DNA of 64,000 bases from Cyanobacteria bacterium SZAS LIN-3 (GCA_018266215.1 JAFEAV010000003.1:108025-172024); one strand, 5' to 3'. Shown: positions 15,200 through 25,600, counted from the first letter of the stretch. Notes: generated by a model not told the origin, from the letters alone. Translations and numbers: made by a program.

Positions 15200-18100
15200 C
15201 GGTGCCCTCGAAGTCGACAACGCAGCTCAAAGACTCTATGGGCCAGACTTCTGCTCTGAGCAGAGTGGTTGTGGCGGTGCGGCCCAGGGAAAAGCCCGAG
15301 AGCTTTGCCCTGTACTGGATCGTTTTCCCCTCAGCCGATCAGTCTATTGGTGAGCGTGAAAGAGAAATTATCGCCGCTGTCCTGGCCGACGAACTGATTG
15401 ATCAGGTCTGGCTGGAGGAGCAGGGCGCTCGCGCCGCCGGCTGGCAGCAGAAATTTATCGATGAGGGTTATAGCTGGTTTGCCGAGAAGCAATACCTGCC
15501 GGGTGTGACCGACAATCTGGCCCATACTATTGAAGAGGCCCTGCATCTCAAGGGCTTCCCCGAAGGCACAAGGGTATGTTCCGGCCATGGATATCTGCTC
15601 AAGAGCGAAGCCGGTAGGACGGCCGAGTCGCTTATGCAGGATGCCTGCTACAAGCTCTATCATCCCCTGACCGAAAAATTTGTCGTGCATGCCCTCAATG
15701 CCGACGCCTCCGCCGACTATCTGCTTTTCCCGGAGCGGGCCCAGGCGATTTCACATAGCTTCGAATATGTCGATCTCAATGTCGACGATCAGGCACTGAT
15801 GAAACTGAGCAGTGAAAAACTTCTCGCACTCTCCCTGGCGGAAATGAAAGCGGTGCAGGAGCACTTTTTCCAGAGCGACAGTCCAATCAACCAGTCCGGT
15901 CGCGATCGCCAGGAAGCGGGATTGCAGGCCAGTCCCACCGATGTGGAGCTGGAGGTTATCGCCCAGACCTGGTCCGAACATTGCAAGCACAAGATATTCG
16001 GCGCCGCCATTGTGCATCATGAGTTTGATCAAGACGGCTGTGAAAAACCAACGCGTACAGTGCATGTGGACAGCCTGTACAAGACTTACATCCAGGGCCC
16101 GACGCATGAGCTCATGCACAAGCGCGACGACTTGCTCTCCGTCTTTGAAGACAATTCAGGGGTGGTGAAATGGAGTGATAAGCAGGCTGTTTGCTTCAAG
16201 GTCGAGACTCACAATTCGCCCTCGGCTCTCGAGCCCTACGGCGGTGCCCTCACCGGTATCCTTGGTGTGAACCGCGATATCCTCGGCACCGGTCTGGGTG
16301 CCAGACCGATTTTCAATACCGATGTCTTTTGCTTCGCCTATCCCTCGGACAAGTTGCCGCAACGGCCCAAGTTGCTGCCGGCCAAGACTATTCTTGACGG
16401 TGTGCGCCTGGGCGTGGAAGACGGCGGCAATAAGAGCGGCATCCCCACAGTCAATGGTGCTGTCTACTTCCACGACGGCTACCGCGCCAAGCCCCTTGTA
16501 TTTTGCGGTACAGGCGGCATCCTGCCGCTGGCAGTAGCGGGTGAAAAGGGCTATCTCAAGCATACAAAAGTGGGAGACCGCATTGTCATGGCCGGCGGTC
16601 GAGTGGGCAAGGACGGCGTGCACGGCGCTACTTTTTCCTCCGAGTCGCTAAATGAAAACAGTCCCGCCCAGGCGGTCCAGATTGGTGATCCCTTTACCCA
16701 GAAGCGTCTCATGGACTTTGTCCTTGAGGCCCGCGATCTGGGGCTTATCACCGGACTGACCGACAACGGTGCCGGTGGTCTGTCCTCTTCCATTGGTGAA
16801 ATGGCTACCATCACCGGTGGTGCCACAATCGAACTGCAAAATATTCCTCTCAAGTACCCCGGTCTTGCCGACTGGGAAATTGTCGTCTCCGAATCCCAGG
16901 AGCGCATGAGTCTTTCTACCCGCGACTTTGCCGCCCTGGAAGCACTGGCACGCAAGCACAGCGTGGAAGTGACCAATATCGGCGAGTTTACCGATGATGG
17001 TTATTTCCGTGTACTGCGCGGCGGTAAAACAATTGCCCTGCTCAATTTGCATTTCCTGCACAAGGGCGCGCCGCGGCTGGAGCTGACATCCCGTTATGTC
17101 GCGCACTATTCGGATACGGCCCATGTGAGCGAGGGCGCCGGTGGCCTGACGGCTCCTGATAATCTTGATCACAAAGCCACTCTTTTGAAATTGCTGGCTC
17201 ATCCTAATATCTGCAGTCGAGAAAAAATTATTCGTCGCTATGATCACGAAGTGCAGGGCGGCAGCGTCATCAAACCGCTCATGGGTCCAGCCCAGATGGC
17301 GCCCTGCGATAGTGCTGTAATCATGCCGGATCCCGGCGATCGGCAGGGTCTTGTCGTTTCTAATGGTCTTTGCCCGCAGCTCAGTCAATTTGACGGTTGG
17401 CTGATGGCTGTCTGCGCCGTCGATGAGGCCGTGCGCAATCAGGTCTGTGTGGGAGCCGATCCTGCCAGCATTACCCTGCTCGATAATTTTTGCTGGACGG
17501 ATCCCGTGCCCGGGCCGCGCAATCCCCAGGCGGAGGAGAAACTGGCGATTCTGGTCCGTGCCTGTATGGGTCTGGCCGACATCTGTCGTGCTTACGGCGC
17601 GCCGCTTATCTCGGGCAAAGACAGCATGAAAAATGACTTCGACGACGGTGTTATCCGCCTGTCGGTGCCGCCTACCCTGCTGGTTTCGGCCATGGGCAAA
17701 ATTGGTGACGCCGCCAACGCCATATCAATGGAATTCAAACAAGCTGGCGATCTGATCTATTTGCTCTCCGCCGGTTCGCCGGCACTGGCCGCCAGTGTTT
17801 TGACCGAAGTGGCCGAACTGCATTGTGACAGGGCGGTCAAATTGCGTCTGCCCGCCCTCAATATAGAAGCGGCCGCTCGCATGTACAGAGCCCTTTATGA
17901 GCTTATCGCCGAGGGGCTGGTCCATTCCGCACATGATCTTTCGGAGGGCGGTTTGCTGGTCGCACTGGCCGAGTCGGTCCTGGGCTCTTCTTGCGGTGCA
18001 GACATCAAGATCGAAAACGAACTGGTCGGAGCTAGCCTGGGTGAGGCCCCTGCCCTGTTTGGTGAAGGTCCCGGTCGGATCATTATTTCCATACCGGCCG

Positions 18101-18294
18101 ATGCCGCCTCCGCTCTGGAAAAAGCAATCATGGAAATCCCCGGTGCCCGTCTCTGGGAACTGGGCGTTGTCACCGCCGGTGGTGGCCTGGAAGTGGCCAT
18201 CGAGGGGCTGCCCGAGTCGGCACCCAGCGGTGGATTTTCGACGACAACGGAAGAACTGCGCCGGGCCTGGACTACAGCCCTGCCCTTTGACTAA
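15196..18294 (+). CDS. purL: Phosphoribosylformylglycinamidine synthase, PurS-PurL fusion type
   Basis: 1032 residues. It makes FGAM from FGAR, ATP and ammonia supplied by PurQ. It is intermediate between the small PurL (about 740 residues) and the large proteobacterial enzyme (about 1300): the catalytic part (from about residue 240) has the hallmark QTWSEHCKHK and ETHNSPSALEPYGGALTG, while the N-terminal 200 or so residues probably hold PurS-like domain(s) fused in frame. No glutaminase domain is attached; purQ is the next gene. No separate purS is present in the cluster, which fits the fusion. It overlaps purN by ATGA. Confidence 0.92.
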   Translation: MTVPSKSTTQLKDSMGQTSALSRVVVAVRPREKPESFALYWIVFPSADQSIGEREREIIAAVLADELIDQVWLEEQGARAAGWQQKFIDEGYSWFAEKQYLPGVTDNLAHTIEEALHLKGFPEGTRVCSGHGYLLKSEAGRTAESLMQDACYKLYHPLTEKFVVHALNADASADYLLFPERAQAISHSFEYVDLNVDDQALMKLSSEKLLALSLAEMKAVQEHFFQSDSPINQSGRDRQEAGLQASPTDVELEVIAQTWSEHCKHKIFGAAIVHHEFDQDGCEKPTRTVHVDSLYKTYIQGPTHELMHKRDDLLSVFEDNSGVVKWSDKQAVCFKVETHNSPSALEPYGGALTGILGVNRDILGTGLGARPIFNTDVFCFAYPSDKLPQRPKLLPAKTILDGVRLGVEDGGNKSGIPTVNGAVYFHDGYRAKPLVFCGTGGILPLAVAGEKGYLKHTKVGDRIVMAGGRVGKDGVHGATFSSESLNENSPAQAVQIGDPFTQKRLMDFVLEARDLGLITGLTDNGAGGLSSSIGEMATITGGATIELQNIPLKYPGLADWEIVVSESQERMSLSTRDFAALEALARKHSVEVTNIGEFTDDGYFRVLRGGKTIALLNLHFLHKGAPRLELTSRYVAHYSDTAHVSEGAGGLTAPDNLDHKATLLKLLAHPNICSREKIIRRYDHEVQGGSVIKPLMGPAQMAPCDSAVIMPDPGDRQGLVVSNGLCPQLSQFDGWLMAVCAVDEAVRNQVCVGADPASITLLDNFCWTDPVPGPRNPQAEEKLAILVRACMGLADICRAYGAPLISGKDSMKNDFDDGVIRLSVPPTLLVSAMGKIGDAANAISMEFKQAGDLIYLLSAGSPALAASVLTEVAELHCDRAVKLRLPALNIEAAARMYRALYELIAEGLVHSAHDLSEGGLLVALAESVLGSSCGADIKIENELVGASLGEAPALFGEGPGRIIISIPADAASALEKAIMEIPGARLWELGVVTAGGGLEVAIEGLPESAPSGGFSTTTEELRRAWTTALPFD

Positions 18295-18308
18295 GCGGAG
18301 TAATGCAA

Positions 18309-19097
18309 ATGACAAAGCCCCTGGCACTTGTACTTAGAGGAGACGGCATCAACTGTGACGCCGAGACCGTTCACGGTCTGGAGTTGGCTGGTTTTGATGC
18401 CCGGGCCGAGCATGTTTCAACCTTTATCGAAGATCAAAAGCATCTGCGTCAGGCTAAATTGCTGGCCCTGCCCGGTGGTTTTTCCTTTGGCGATGAAATT
18501 GCCAGCGGCAAGGTCCTGGCTCTGAAATTGCGTGAGAGAGTGATGGATTCGCTCTATCAGTTTGTCGGGCAGAAAGGTCTTGTCATAGGCATTTGCAATG
18601 GCTTCCAGGTGCTTACCCAGCTGGGGCTCCTGCCTCGCAGTCAGGCTCAGTCGAAGCGCATAGTCACCCTGACTAAAAATTCCCATGGCCATTTTAACGA
18701 CCGCTGGGTTGATATGACGGTACAGAGCAGCGGCGGCAAATCGTATTTTAGCGATCTGACTCAGATAGAGCTTCCCATTCGCCACGGTGAAGGCCGGCTG
18801 GTGGTCGGGGATCCCGCTTTTGAGAGTGAAGTTAAGAAGACCGCTCCCCTGCGCTATATAAATGATGTGAACGGCAGCTTTGATCGCATCGCCGCGCTCA
18901 CCGACGCCGATGGTCGAGTACTGGGCTTGATGCCTCATCCCGAGGCCTTTGTGCGCTGGACCCAACATCCACTCTGGACAACGGTCAAGTTAACCCGTCC
19001 GGAGCTGGCCCGCGCTGAGCATCCGATGGATCTGCCACCGGAGCACAGACCGCATGGTTTTACGATTTTGCGCAACGCTTTTGAAATGGTGAATTGA
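18309..19097 (+). CDS. purQ: FGAM synthase glutaminase subunit
   Basis: 262 residues from the ATG at 18309, eight bases after GGAG; an ATG at 18303 is too close to that site. Class I glutamine amidotransferase: LPGGFSFGDE forms the oxyanion region, GICNGFQVL contains the nucleophilic Cys, and MPHPEAFVRW supplies the His-x-Glu pair. It provides ammonia to the preceding PurL. Its TGA overlaps the purM ATG by one base (TGATG). Confidence 0.95.
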   Translation: MTKPLALVLRGDGINCDAETVHGLELAGFDARAEHVSTFIEDQKHLRQAKLLALPGGFSFGDEIASGKVLALKLRERVMDSLYQFVGQKGLVIGICNGFQVLTQLGLLPRSQAQSKRIVTLTKNSHGHFNDRWVDMTVQSSGGKSYFSDLTQIELPIRHGEGRLVVGDPAFESEVKKTAPLRYINDVNGSFDRIAALTDADGRVLGLMPHPEAFVRWTQHPLWTTVKLTRPELARAEHPMDLPPEHRPHGFTILRNAFEMVN

Positions 19098-20116
19098 TGT
19101 CGGGCAATATTAGACAACCCAAGACTTATGCCCAGGCCGGAGTGGATGTGGAGAAGGCCGACCGCTTCGTACACAGGCTCAAGGCGCTGGCTGTCAGACC
19201 GGAGCACGGTCAGCTCTGGTCGGTGCCCAGTGGTTATGCCGCCCTCTATCCGACCGGCCCGGACAGTGCCGTGGCCTGCACCACCGATGGTGTGGGGACA
19301 AAATTGCTGGTTGCCCTGGCTCTTAATAAATTTGACACCGTCGGCATCGATCTCGTGGCCATGTGCGCCAATGACCTGATTTGTGTCGGCGCCACCCCAG
19401 GTTGTTTCCTTGATTATTTTGCCACCGGCAAAGTTGAGGACCATCAGGCCGATGAGATCATCAAGGGTATTATTGAAGGCTGCGATCAGGCCGGTATGAT
19501 TCTGGCTGGCGGTGAGACCGCCGAGATGCCGGACCTCTATCATGGCAATCATTTTGATCTGGCGGGATTTGCCGTCGGCAATGTCAGTCGCAAGGCCCTT
19601 ATTGACGGCTCCCGGGTTGTCGCCGGGGACGTTATTATCGGTGTCGCTTCCAGCGGCATTCATTCCAATGGACTTTCACTGGCGCGTAAGGTTCTAGCCG
19701 CCGACAGTGAGATGTACAGGGAGCTGCTTACCCCCACAAAAATTTATTGCCGACCGGCCGCTGCGATATTTGAGCGGTACGCCGGTGCGGTCAAAGGCAT
19801 GGCTCATATCACCGGAGGCGGCTGGACTAATATCGGGCGCATCAATAAGACGGTCGGTTATGAGATCAAGAATCCTCTGCCGGTGCCTGCGATTTTTGAC
19901 GCTCTGTTTGAGCATGTCGGCAGCAAGAGCGAGATGTATCACACCTTCAATATGGGCATGGGGCTGGTGCTTGTGAGTGCTGCGGCGGATGCCGATAAAA
20001 TTGTTGAGACATTTGACCAGGCAGGCTTCAGCGCTGCGCAAGTAGGTGTGGTCAGCGATAGCTTCACCGGTATCAAGGTTGATGAGTTGGATATAGCATT
20101 TTCGAATAAAACTTGA
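19097..20116 (+). CDS. purM: Phosphoribosylformylglycinamidine cyclo-ligase
   Basis: 339 residues. AIR synthetase: converts FGAM to AIR with ATP. Family motifs: CTTDGVGTKLLVA, CANDLICVGATPGCFLDYFA, LAGGETAEMPDLY and ASSGIHSNGLSLARK. The ATG at 19097 shares a base with the purQ stop; a TTG one codon earlier is less likely. Confidence 0.96.
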   Translation: MSGNIRQPKTYAQAGVDVEKADRFVHRLKALAVRPEHGQLWSVPSGYAALYPTGPDSAVACTTDGVGTKLLVALALNKFDTVGIDLVAMCANDLICVGATPGCFLDYFATGKVEDHQADEIIKGIIEGCDQAGMILAGGETAEMPDLYHGNHFDLAGFAVGNVSRKALIDGSRVVAGDVIIGVASSGIHSNGLSLARKVLAADSEMYRELLTPTKIYCRPAAAIFERYAGAVKGMAHITGGGWTNIGRINKTVGYEIKNPLPVPAIFDALFEHVGSKSEMYHTFNMGMGLVLVSAAADADKIVETFDQAGFSAAQVGVVSDSFTGIKVDELDIAFSNKT

Positions 20117-20163
20117 AGTGGATAATAATCTGTGGCAATAGTCAGTGTTAAAGGGGACAAAAA

Positions 20164-21768
20164 ATGAAGACGGCGCTTGTGAGTGTTTCGGACAAAACCG
20201 GCCTGGCCGATTTTATCAATAAACTCAAGAGTTACGAGGAGCTGCGGCTTCTGGCTACAAGTAGCACGGCTGCTTATTTGACCGAGCATAATCTGGATGT
20301 AATCAGTGTGGAGAGTGTCACATCTTTCCCTGAAATCCTCGGCGGCCGTGTCAAAACATTGCATCCGCGTGTTTTTGCCGGTATCCTTGCCCGCCCCAGT
20401 AAAGACGATCGCGATTGTCTGGCCGACCACAAAATTGACGAAATTGATTTTGTCATAGTCAATCTCTACCCCTTTGAAAAGAAGCTCACCCAGGGGCTTT
20501 CCGAAGCTGAGATGGTGGAGCAAATTGATATCGGCGGCGTCAGCCTCTTGCGCGCAGCTGCTAAAAACTTTGAGCGCGTCGTTGTAGTTTCTGAGCCTTC
20601 CCAGTATCAGAGCATTCTCGATAACCTGGCCAAAAGTGGTGGCAAGACAGACCGAGAAATGCGCAAGAAGCTGGCGGTTGATGCCCTTCGTCGCACCGCT
20701 TCCTATGATCAGGCGATTAACACCTATCTGGCTTCCACCCTGGAAAAGAGCACTTGCTCAGGCGATGCCGGAGCTGCGACTTGCGCCGACGAGGACAAGC
20801 CTCTGGGTAATTTGCCCTCCGCTCTTTCGCTCAATCTGGTCGAATACCAGAAGCTTCGCTACGGCGAAAATCCGCACCAGGCGGCCTCATGGTTTCACCC
20901 TACCAGTCAGAACGTCAATTTGCAGTTCCCTCCCTTTGCTCAGCTTAACGGCAAAGAACTGTCGGCCAACAATATCGTCGACATCTACAGCCTGCTCAAG
21001 ATTTTGCGCGACATCGGCGGCCCCGGCGTTTGCATAATCAAGCACAACAATCCCTGCGGCGTATCGCTGGGCAAAGACCTGCATGAGGCCTACGACCGGG
21101 CCTATGCCACCGATCCCCTTTCGGCCTTCGGCGGCATCTATGGTTTCACCGGTGAAGTCGATGAGGCCATGGCCAAGAAGATCAACGAAGGCTTTGTCGA
21201 AGTCGTTGCCGCACCGTCATATTCGGCCGCCGCTCTGGAAATCTTGAAGACGAAGAAAAATCTGCGCATTCTCAAATTGCAGGACTATATCCTCAAACCA
21301 GCACCGGAAGCGAGACTGAGATTGAAGGATCTGGAACTGATGGGCGTGATTGTTGAGCAGGACATGGAACCTTCTAAGGACGCCGAGCAATTTGAAGTCG
21401 TCACCGGCAAGCTTGATAAAGCGGCTCTGGCCGATGTCGCCTTTACCTGGAATGTCTGCCGCCATCTCACCTCCAACGCCATATTTGTGGCCAGGGATGG
21501 TCTGGGGCTGGGCTTCGGCATCGGTCAGACCAGCCGCGTCGCCTCCACTAAAATAGCCCTGGCTCAGGCCGGAGCAAAAGCAAAAGGAGCGGTCCTGGCC
21601 AGTGACGCTTTCTTCCCCAACATTGATAATATCGAGGAAGCGGCAGCCGCCGGTATCGGTATAATCGTTCAGCCGGGCGGCAGCATCAAGGATAAGGACG
21701 TTATCGCCGCCTGCGAAAAGCACGGCATAACAATGCTCTTTACCGGTCAGCGTTGCTTCAAGCACTAA
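20164..21768 (+). CDS. purH: Bifunctional AICAR formyltransferase / IMP cyclohydrolase
   Basis: 534 residues, normal length. The N-terminal MGS-like cyclohydrolase domain (to about 200) has SVSDKTGLADF and GGRVKTLHPRVFAGIL; the C-terminal transformylase has YQKLRYGENPHQAA, CIIKHNNPCGVS and GQTSRVAS. It carries out the last two steps to IMP. The 47-base gap after purM is the largest inside the cluster and carries AAAGGGG before the ATG, so an internal promoter is possible but not evident. Confidence 0.97.
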   Translation: MKTALVSVSDKTGLADFINKLKSYEELRLLATSSTAAYLTEHNLDVISVESVTSFPEILGGRVKTLHPRVFAGILARPSKDDRDCLADHKIDEIDFVIVNLYPFEKKLTQGLSEAEMVEQIDIGGVSLLRAAAKNFERVVVVSEPSQYQSILDNLAKSGGKTDREMRKKLAVDALRRTASYDQAINTYLASTLEKSTCSGDAGAATCADEDKPLGNLPSALSLNLVEYQKLRYGENPHQAASWFHPTSQNVNLQFPPFAQLNGKELSANNIVDIYSLLKILRDIGGPGVCIIKHNNPCGVSLGKDLHEAYDRAYATDPLSAFGGIYGFTGEVDEAMAKKINEGFVEVVAAPSYSAAALEILKTKKNLRILKLQDYILKPAPEARLRLKDLELMGVIVEQDMEPSKDAEQFEVVTGKLDKAALADVAFTWNVCRHLTSNAIFVARDGLGLGFGIGQTSRVASTKIALAQAGAKAKGAVLASDAFFPNIDNIEEAAAAGIGIIVQPGGSIKDKDVIAACEKHGITMLFTGQRCFKH

Positions 21769-21780
21769 AGGAGAATTGAG

Positions 21781-22308
21781 GTGAGTCCAGCACCAGCAAA
21801 AGGTCCGGTAAAAGTCGGCATCGTAATGGGCAGTAAGTCCGATTACGAGACGATGAAAGGTGCCGAGGACATCCTCATAGACTTTGGTGTGGCGTACGAA
21901 ATTTCGGTAGTCAGCGCTCATCGCACTCCCGATGTGATGTACGAGTATGGTCGGTCGGCCCGTGAACGCGGGCTGCAAGTGATTATTGCCGGGGCGGGTG
22001 GGGCTGCCCACCTGCCCGGCATGCTCTCGGCCCTGACGACATTGCCGGTACTGGCCGTACCGGTGCAGAGCAAGGCTCTCAATGGCCTCGATAGTCTTCT
22101 GTCTATAGTGCAGATGCCCGGCGGTATTCCCACCGCCACCTTCGCTATTGGTACCGCCGGCGCTACCAATGCCGGACTGTTCGCCGTGCAGGTTCTGGCC
22201 CTTACCGATAAGGGTCTGGTCGAAAAGCTGTCCGCTTATCGTGAAAAGATCTCGCGCGCCGCCCTCGACGGCAACAAGGAAGTGCAGGCAAGAGGATTGA
22301 AGGGATGA
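21781..22308 (+). CDS. purE: N5-carboxyaminoimidazole ribonucleotide mutase
   Basis: 175 residues, class I PurE. Signature segments [27 protein letters not shown] and [15 protein letters not shown] are present. It converts N5-CAIR, made by the adjacent PurK, to CAIR for PurC. GTG start with AGGAG eight bases upstream. The 3' end overlaps purK by ATGA. Confidence 0.96.
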   Translation: MSPAPAKGPVKVGIVMGSKSDYETMKGAEDILIDFGVAYEISVVSAHRTPDVMYEYGRSARERGLQVIIAGAGGAAHLPGMLSALTTLPVLAVPVQSKALNGLDSLLSIVQMPGGIPTATFAIGTAGATNAGLFAVQVLALTDKGLVEKLSAYREKISRAALDGNKEVQARGLKG

Positions 22309-23510
22309 AAACAGTAGGTATTCTCGGCGGTGGACAGCTGGGCTTACTCCTGGCTCTGAGCCTGTCTCGCCTGGGTGCCCGCGTTATAGTCTACGATCCC
22401 GATGTCGCAGCTCCGGCACGCAAAGTCGCCTGGAAGAGTTTCCAGGCGCCCTGGACCGATGTGGCTGCCCTTAAGGAATTTGCCGCGGCCTGCGACGTCA
22501 TCACTTATGAATTTGAAAACGTAGAAACGTCCGGCTTGAAAAAACTCTCCGGGCGCACGCCTATTTATCCTTCGCTGGAAGTCCTGGCCACCACCCAGGA
22601 TCGGATTTTTGAGAAAGAGTTTTTGCACAAGAATAATTTGCCTGTGGCGGCGTTCTTTGCCGTGCAGTCCTACGATGAGCTGGCAAAGGTGCAGGACGGC
22701 ATCACCTTCCCCTGCATTTTAAAGACCGCCACCGGCGGCTACGACGGCAAAGGACAGTTTGTTTTTGAAAATATCGGCGACTTGCAGGCTTTCCTCAAGG
22801 ACCGCCCCCTGCCTGCCCTGCGTGCGGTGGTCGAGGAAAAGCTGCCCTTGTTTATGGAATTGAGCTGTATCGTTGCTCGCAACAGCGAGGACGCCGAGCA
22901 AATTTTCCCGGTGGCACAAAATACGCATCAGTCGCAGATCTTAGATACCACCGTCATGCCCGCCGATATTCCAGCCACCCTGGCCGCCACTGTCAAGGAC
23001 ATCGCCCTTCGGGCCGCCGAAAAACTAAATCTGGTCGGTCTTTTGACCTGCGAGTTTTTCATCACCCGGGAAGCGGGGCAGGGCAATTCGGTGGAAGTGG
23101 ACGGCTACCATGTTTTCGTCAATGAGTTTGCACCGCGGCCGCACAATTCCGGGCACATCACTATGAATGCCACCACTGTCAGTCAATATGATTTGCTCGC
23201 TCGTATTCTCCTTGATGTGCCGCTGGTGGAGCCGCGGTTACTTACTCCCGGTTATTTTTGTCTGGCCAATTTGCTCGGCGAAGTCTGGCTGGGCCAGGGG
23301 ACGGAAAGCGGGGCGGCCCTGAGTTTGAACGCCCTCAAATATCACGCTGATGTCGTCGATGTTGTTTTGTACGGTAAGGAAAGCGCGCGCGCCGGGCGCA
23401 AAATGGGGCATCTTGTCACCTACGGTGCCAGCGCCGCTGAGGCGATAGAAGCGGCAAGAAACGCCCGAACGGAACTGGCCGCCGCTGCCCCGGTTGGTGC
23501 GGTGCAGTGA
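22305..23510 (+). CDS. purK: N5-carboxyaminoimidazole ribonucleotide synthase
   Basis: 401 residues. ATP-grasp enzyme that carboxylates AIR with bicarbonate. [17 protein letters not shown] at the N-terminus, [14 protein letters not shown] in the ATP-binding domain and [14 protein letters not shown] near the metal site are characteristic. It is coupled to purE upstream by ATGA and to the metal transporter downstream by a GTGA overlap. Confidence 0.96.
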   Translation: MKTVGILGGGQLGLLLALSLSRLGARVIVYDPDVAAPARKVAWKSFQAPWTDVAALKEFAAACDVITYEFENVETSGLKKLSGRTPIYPSLEVLATTQDRIFEKEFLHKNNLPVAAFFAVQSYDELAKVQDGITFPCILKTATGGYDGKGQFVFENIGDLQAFLKDRPLPALRAVVEEKLPLFMELSCIVARNSEDAEQIFPVAQNTHQSQILDTTVMPADIPATLAATVKDIALRAAEKLNLVGLLTCEFFITREAGQGNSVEVDGYHVFVNEFAPRPHNSGHITMNATTVSQYDLLARILLDVPLVEPRLLTPGYFCLANLLGEVWLGQGTESGAALSLNALKYHADVVDVVLYGKESARAGRKMGHLVTYGASAAEAIEAARNARTELAAAAPVGAVQ

Positions 23511-24424
23511 AGTCGACGCGCCTGGCCGAGCTTGTAAAAGTACGCGGTATCCTCATTACCGTCTTCTGTATAAATGTAGTTCTCTCTATTCTCAAGCTTG
23601 CGGCCGGCATCTACACCAGCACACTCAGTTTAATTGCCGAGGGTTTCCACTCGCTGCTCGATTCATCGGCCAATGCCGTCGCCATCCTCGGTCTGGCTAT
23701 TTCCATCAAACCCGCTGATGACGGACATCCATACGGACACAGGAAGTTTGAGGCCATATCGGCCATCGCTATTTCGTTTTTTATGTTTCTCGCCAGCTTT
23801 GAGGTGGTGCAGCAAATAATTGAAAGAGTGACCGATTCGGGACGGCATGTAGCCATCGCCACGCCGCTCAGTTTTGCCGTCGTCATCATCAATATGGTGG
23901 CCAATTTCGCCATCAGCAGCTGGGAGGCCAAACGGGGCAAGGAGCTGAGCTCGCGTCTTTTGATCGCTGATTCCAAGCATACCCTTTCGGATCTCTGGGC
24001 TACTTTGGCGGTTTTGATATCGCTCATATCAATAGCTCTCAACTATCACTTCGTCGACCTGATAGCTTCGGTCTTCATTGTGGGCATAATTCTTTTTGCC
24101 GGTTTTGAGGTGATTATGTCGCATCTTGGACCACTCGTTGATTCGGCTGTCGTTAATGCCGCCGATGTGGAAAAAGAAGTCCTGGCCGTGCCGGGCGTGG
24201 TCAGTTGTCACAAAATCCGCAGTCGCGGCATGGAAGACAATGTCTTTATCGATCTGCATGTGCAGGTGCCGCGTGCTCTGACTATTGAAGAGGCGCACAA
24301 TATATCCTTTGCCGTGGAAAGTCGGCTCAAGGATTGGGACAATCGTATTTTTGAAGTACTGGTACATCTGGAGGATGACAGCCCACCACGCCCACTGGCG
24401 GCCGGGATGCAGGAGGGCCATTAG
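23507..24424 (+). CDS. Cation diffusion facilitator (CDF) metal transporter
   Basis: 305 residues with six predicted helices and a C-terminal cytoplasmic domain. Family features: EGFHSLLDSSANAV in helix 2 (His and Asp of the metal site), DGHPYGHRKFEAI in the following loop, and ADSKHTLSDLWAT in helix 5 (second His/Asp pair). It exports divalent cations such as Zn2+ or Fe2+ by proton antiport. It starts with GTG overlapping the purK stop and is thus translationally coupled to purine synthesis genes; the reason is unknown. Confidence 0.93.
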   Translation: MKSTRLAELVKVRGILITVFCINVVLSILKLAAGIYTSTLSLIAEGFHSLLDSSANAVAILGLAISIKPADDGHPYGHRKFEAISAIAISFFMFLASFEVVQQIIERVTDSGRHVAIATPLSFAVVIINMVANFAISSWEAKRGKELSSRLLIADSKHTLSDLWATLAVLISLISIALNYHFVDLIASVFIVGIILFAGFEVIMSHLGPLVDSAVVNAADVEKEVLAVPGVVSCHKIRSRGMEDNVFIDLHVQVPRALTIEEAHNISFAVESRLKDWDNRIFEVLVHLEDDSPPRPLAAGMQEGH

Positions 24425-25600
24425 ATGTCCACCGACCCGCCCCGCTTGCCCGGGAGTCATCATCCCCTGGTAAATTTTCTGGCTGGTCTTGGTGCCGTCC
24501 TCTACATTGTCCTGCAGTGCGCCGGTCCTTGTCTCAATCTGCCGCCGGTCGATCTGACTTTGAAAAATCTGGCTTTTTCCCTGCTCGTATTGATTCAAGT
24601 GATGCGAGGGCTGGCCTGGCATCTGGGTTTTACTCGTCTGCCCCAGTGGTTACTTCTGTCAAAAATGGATAGACGTTTTGGCGCCGATTGCACGGTTGTC
24701 TTTCTCGTGCTCATGCTTGTGCTGGAGCTTACCTGTCGCAGTCACCTTGATCCCAATATAACTGCAATAGATCCGCACATTGTCTATCCTCTCGTGGCTG
24801 TGCAAGTTGTTCTCGGCATCTGGCTTCTGGTGCTGAGTTTCAAAGCAAGCTTCGGCAAGTCCCCGGTCGGTCTTGCGGCAGTGGGAATTTTTTCGCTTAT
24901 CTTTCTTTCGCCGATATTCCTTGCCGGCGGTTTGGCCTTCGGCCTGGCTAAATATTTCGATTTGCGCGCTCAGAGAGAGCTTGAGACTTTGACTGTGGCC
25001 GCCATCATGCCCCTGATGATATCGGTGGGTCTGCTTGCCTACAGGGACAAACGAGACCGCGGTAAAAATACCCTGGGCGTTATTATTACCCAGTTTGCCG
25101 CACTGCCGGCGATACCGTTGTTTTATCTGATCTTGAAGAATTTCTGGCCGGCAAATATTTCGGTTATGCTCTGTCCGGTCGCAGGTCTCGTGCTTTTGAC
25201 TATTCCCCGGCTGCTGGAGCGGCGCATTCGCCCCTGGCTGGTTAAGGAAAGAGCTGAAGCGCTTCTGGCCCAGCTCAGTCGCGAGCAGGCCCTGGCGGCT
25301 TCACCGGGCCCGGAGATTGAGGCTGATTTAGCCGGCATAGTCGCCGATCTGGTACCCGCACGGCTGCGGCTCAAAGTAGCCGAGGACCATGTGGACCGCG
25401 CTGACGCGCTGTGGAAGTTGGGTGAGGTGCAGGTGCTCCTCGGTCGCTATGAAGCGGCTGAAAATGCTTACCATGAGGCTGTGCATGCCTACAACAAGGC
25501 GATCGAGCTGGAGCCCGCTAACCACCGCGCCCAGACCAATAAATTTAAGACCGTCGAGGCACTGAGCGTGGCGCAGAGATTGAAGCTCGGACCGCAGTGA
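24425..25600 (+). CDS. Polytopic membrane protein with C-terminal TPR
   Basis: 391 residues, ATG immediately after the CDF stop. About eight hydrophobic helices occupy residues 10-280 (for example FLAGLGAVLYIVLQ, VYPLVAVQVVLGIWLLVLSF, GLVLLTIPRLLE). The last 75 residues are soluble and contain a TPR-like motif (LWKLGEVQVLLGRYEAAENA, then KAIELEPANHR). A membrane anchor with a TPR tail suggests a protein-interaction platform. Function unknown; last gene of the purine transcription unit by spacing. Confidence 0.65.
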   Translation: MSTDPPRLPGSHHPLVNFLAGLGAVLYIVLQCAGPCLNLPPVDLTLKNLAFSLLVLIQVMRGLAWHLGFTRLPQWLLLSKMDRRFGADCTVVFLVLMLVLELTCRSHLDPNITAIDPHIVYPLVAVQVVLGIWLLVLSFKASFGKSPVGLAAVGIFSLIFLSPIFLAGGLAFGLAKYFDLRAQRELETLTVAAIMPLMISVGLLAYRDKRDRGKNTLGVIITQFAALPAIPLFYLILKNFWPANISVMLCPVAGLVLLTIPRLLERRIRPWLVKERAEALLAQLSREQALAASPGPEIEADLAGIVADLVPARLRLKVAEDHVDRADALWKLGEVQVLLGRYEAAENAYHEAVHAYNKAIELEPANHRAQTNKFKTVEALSVAQRLKLGPQ

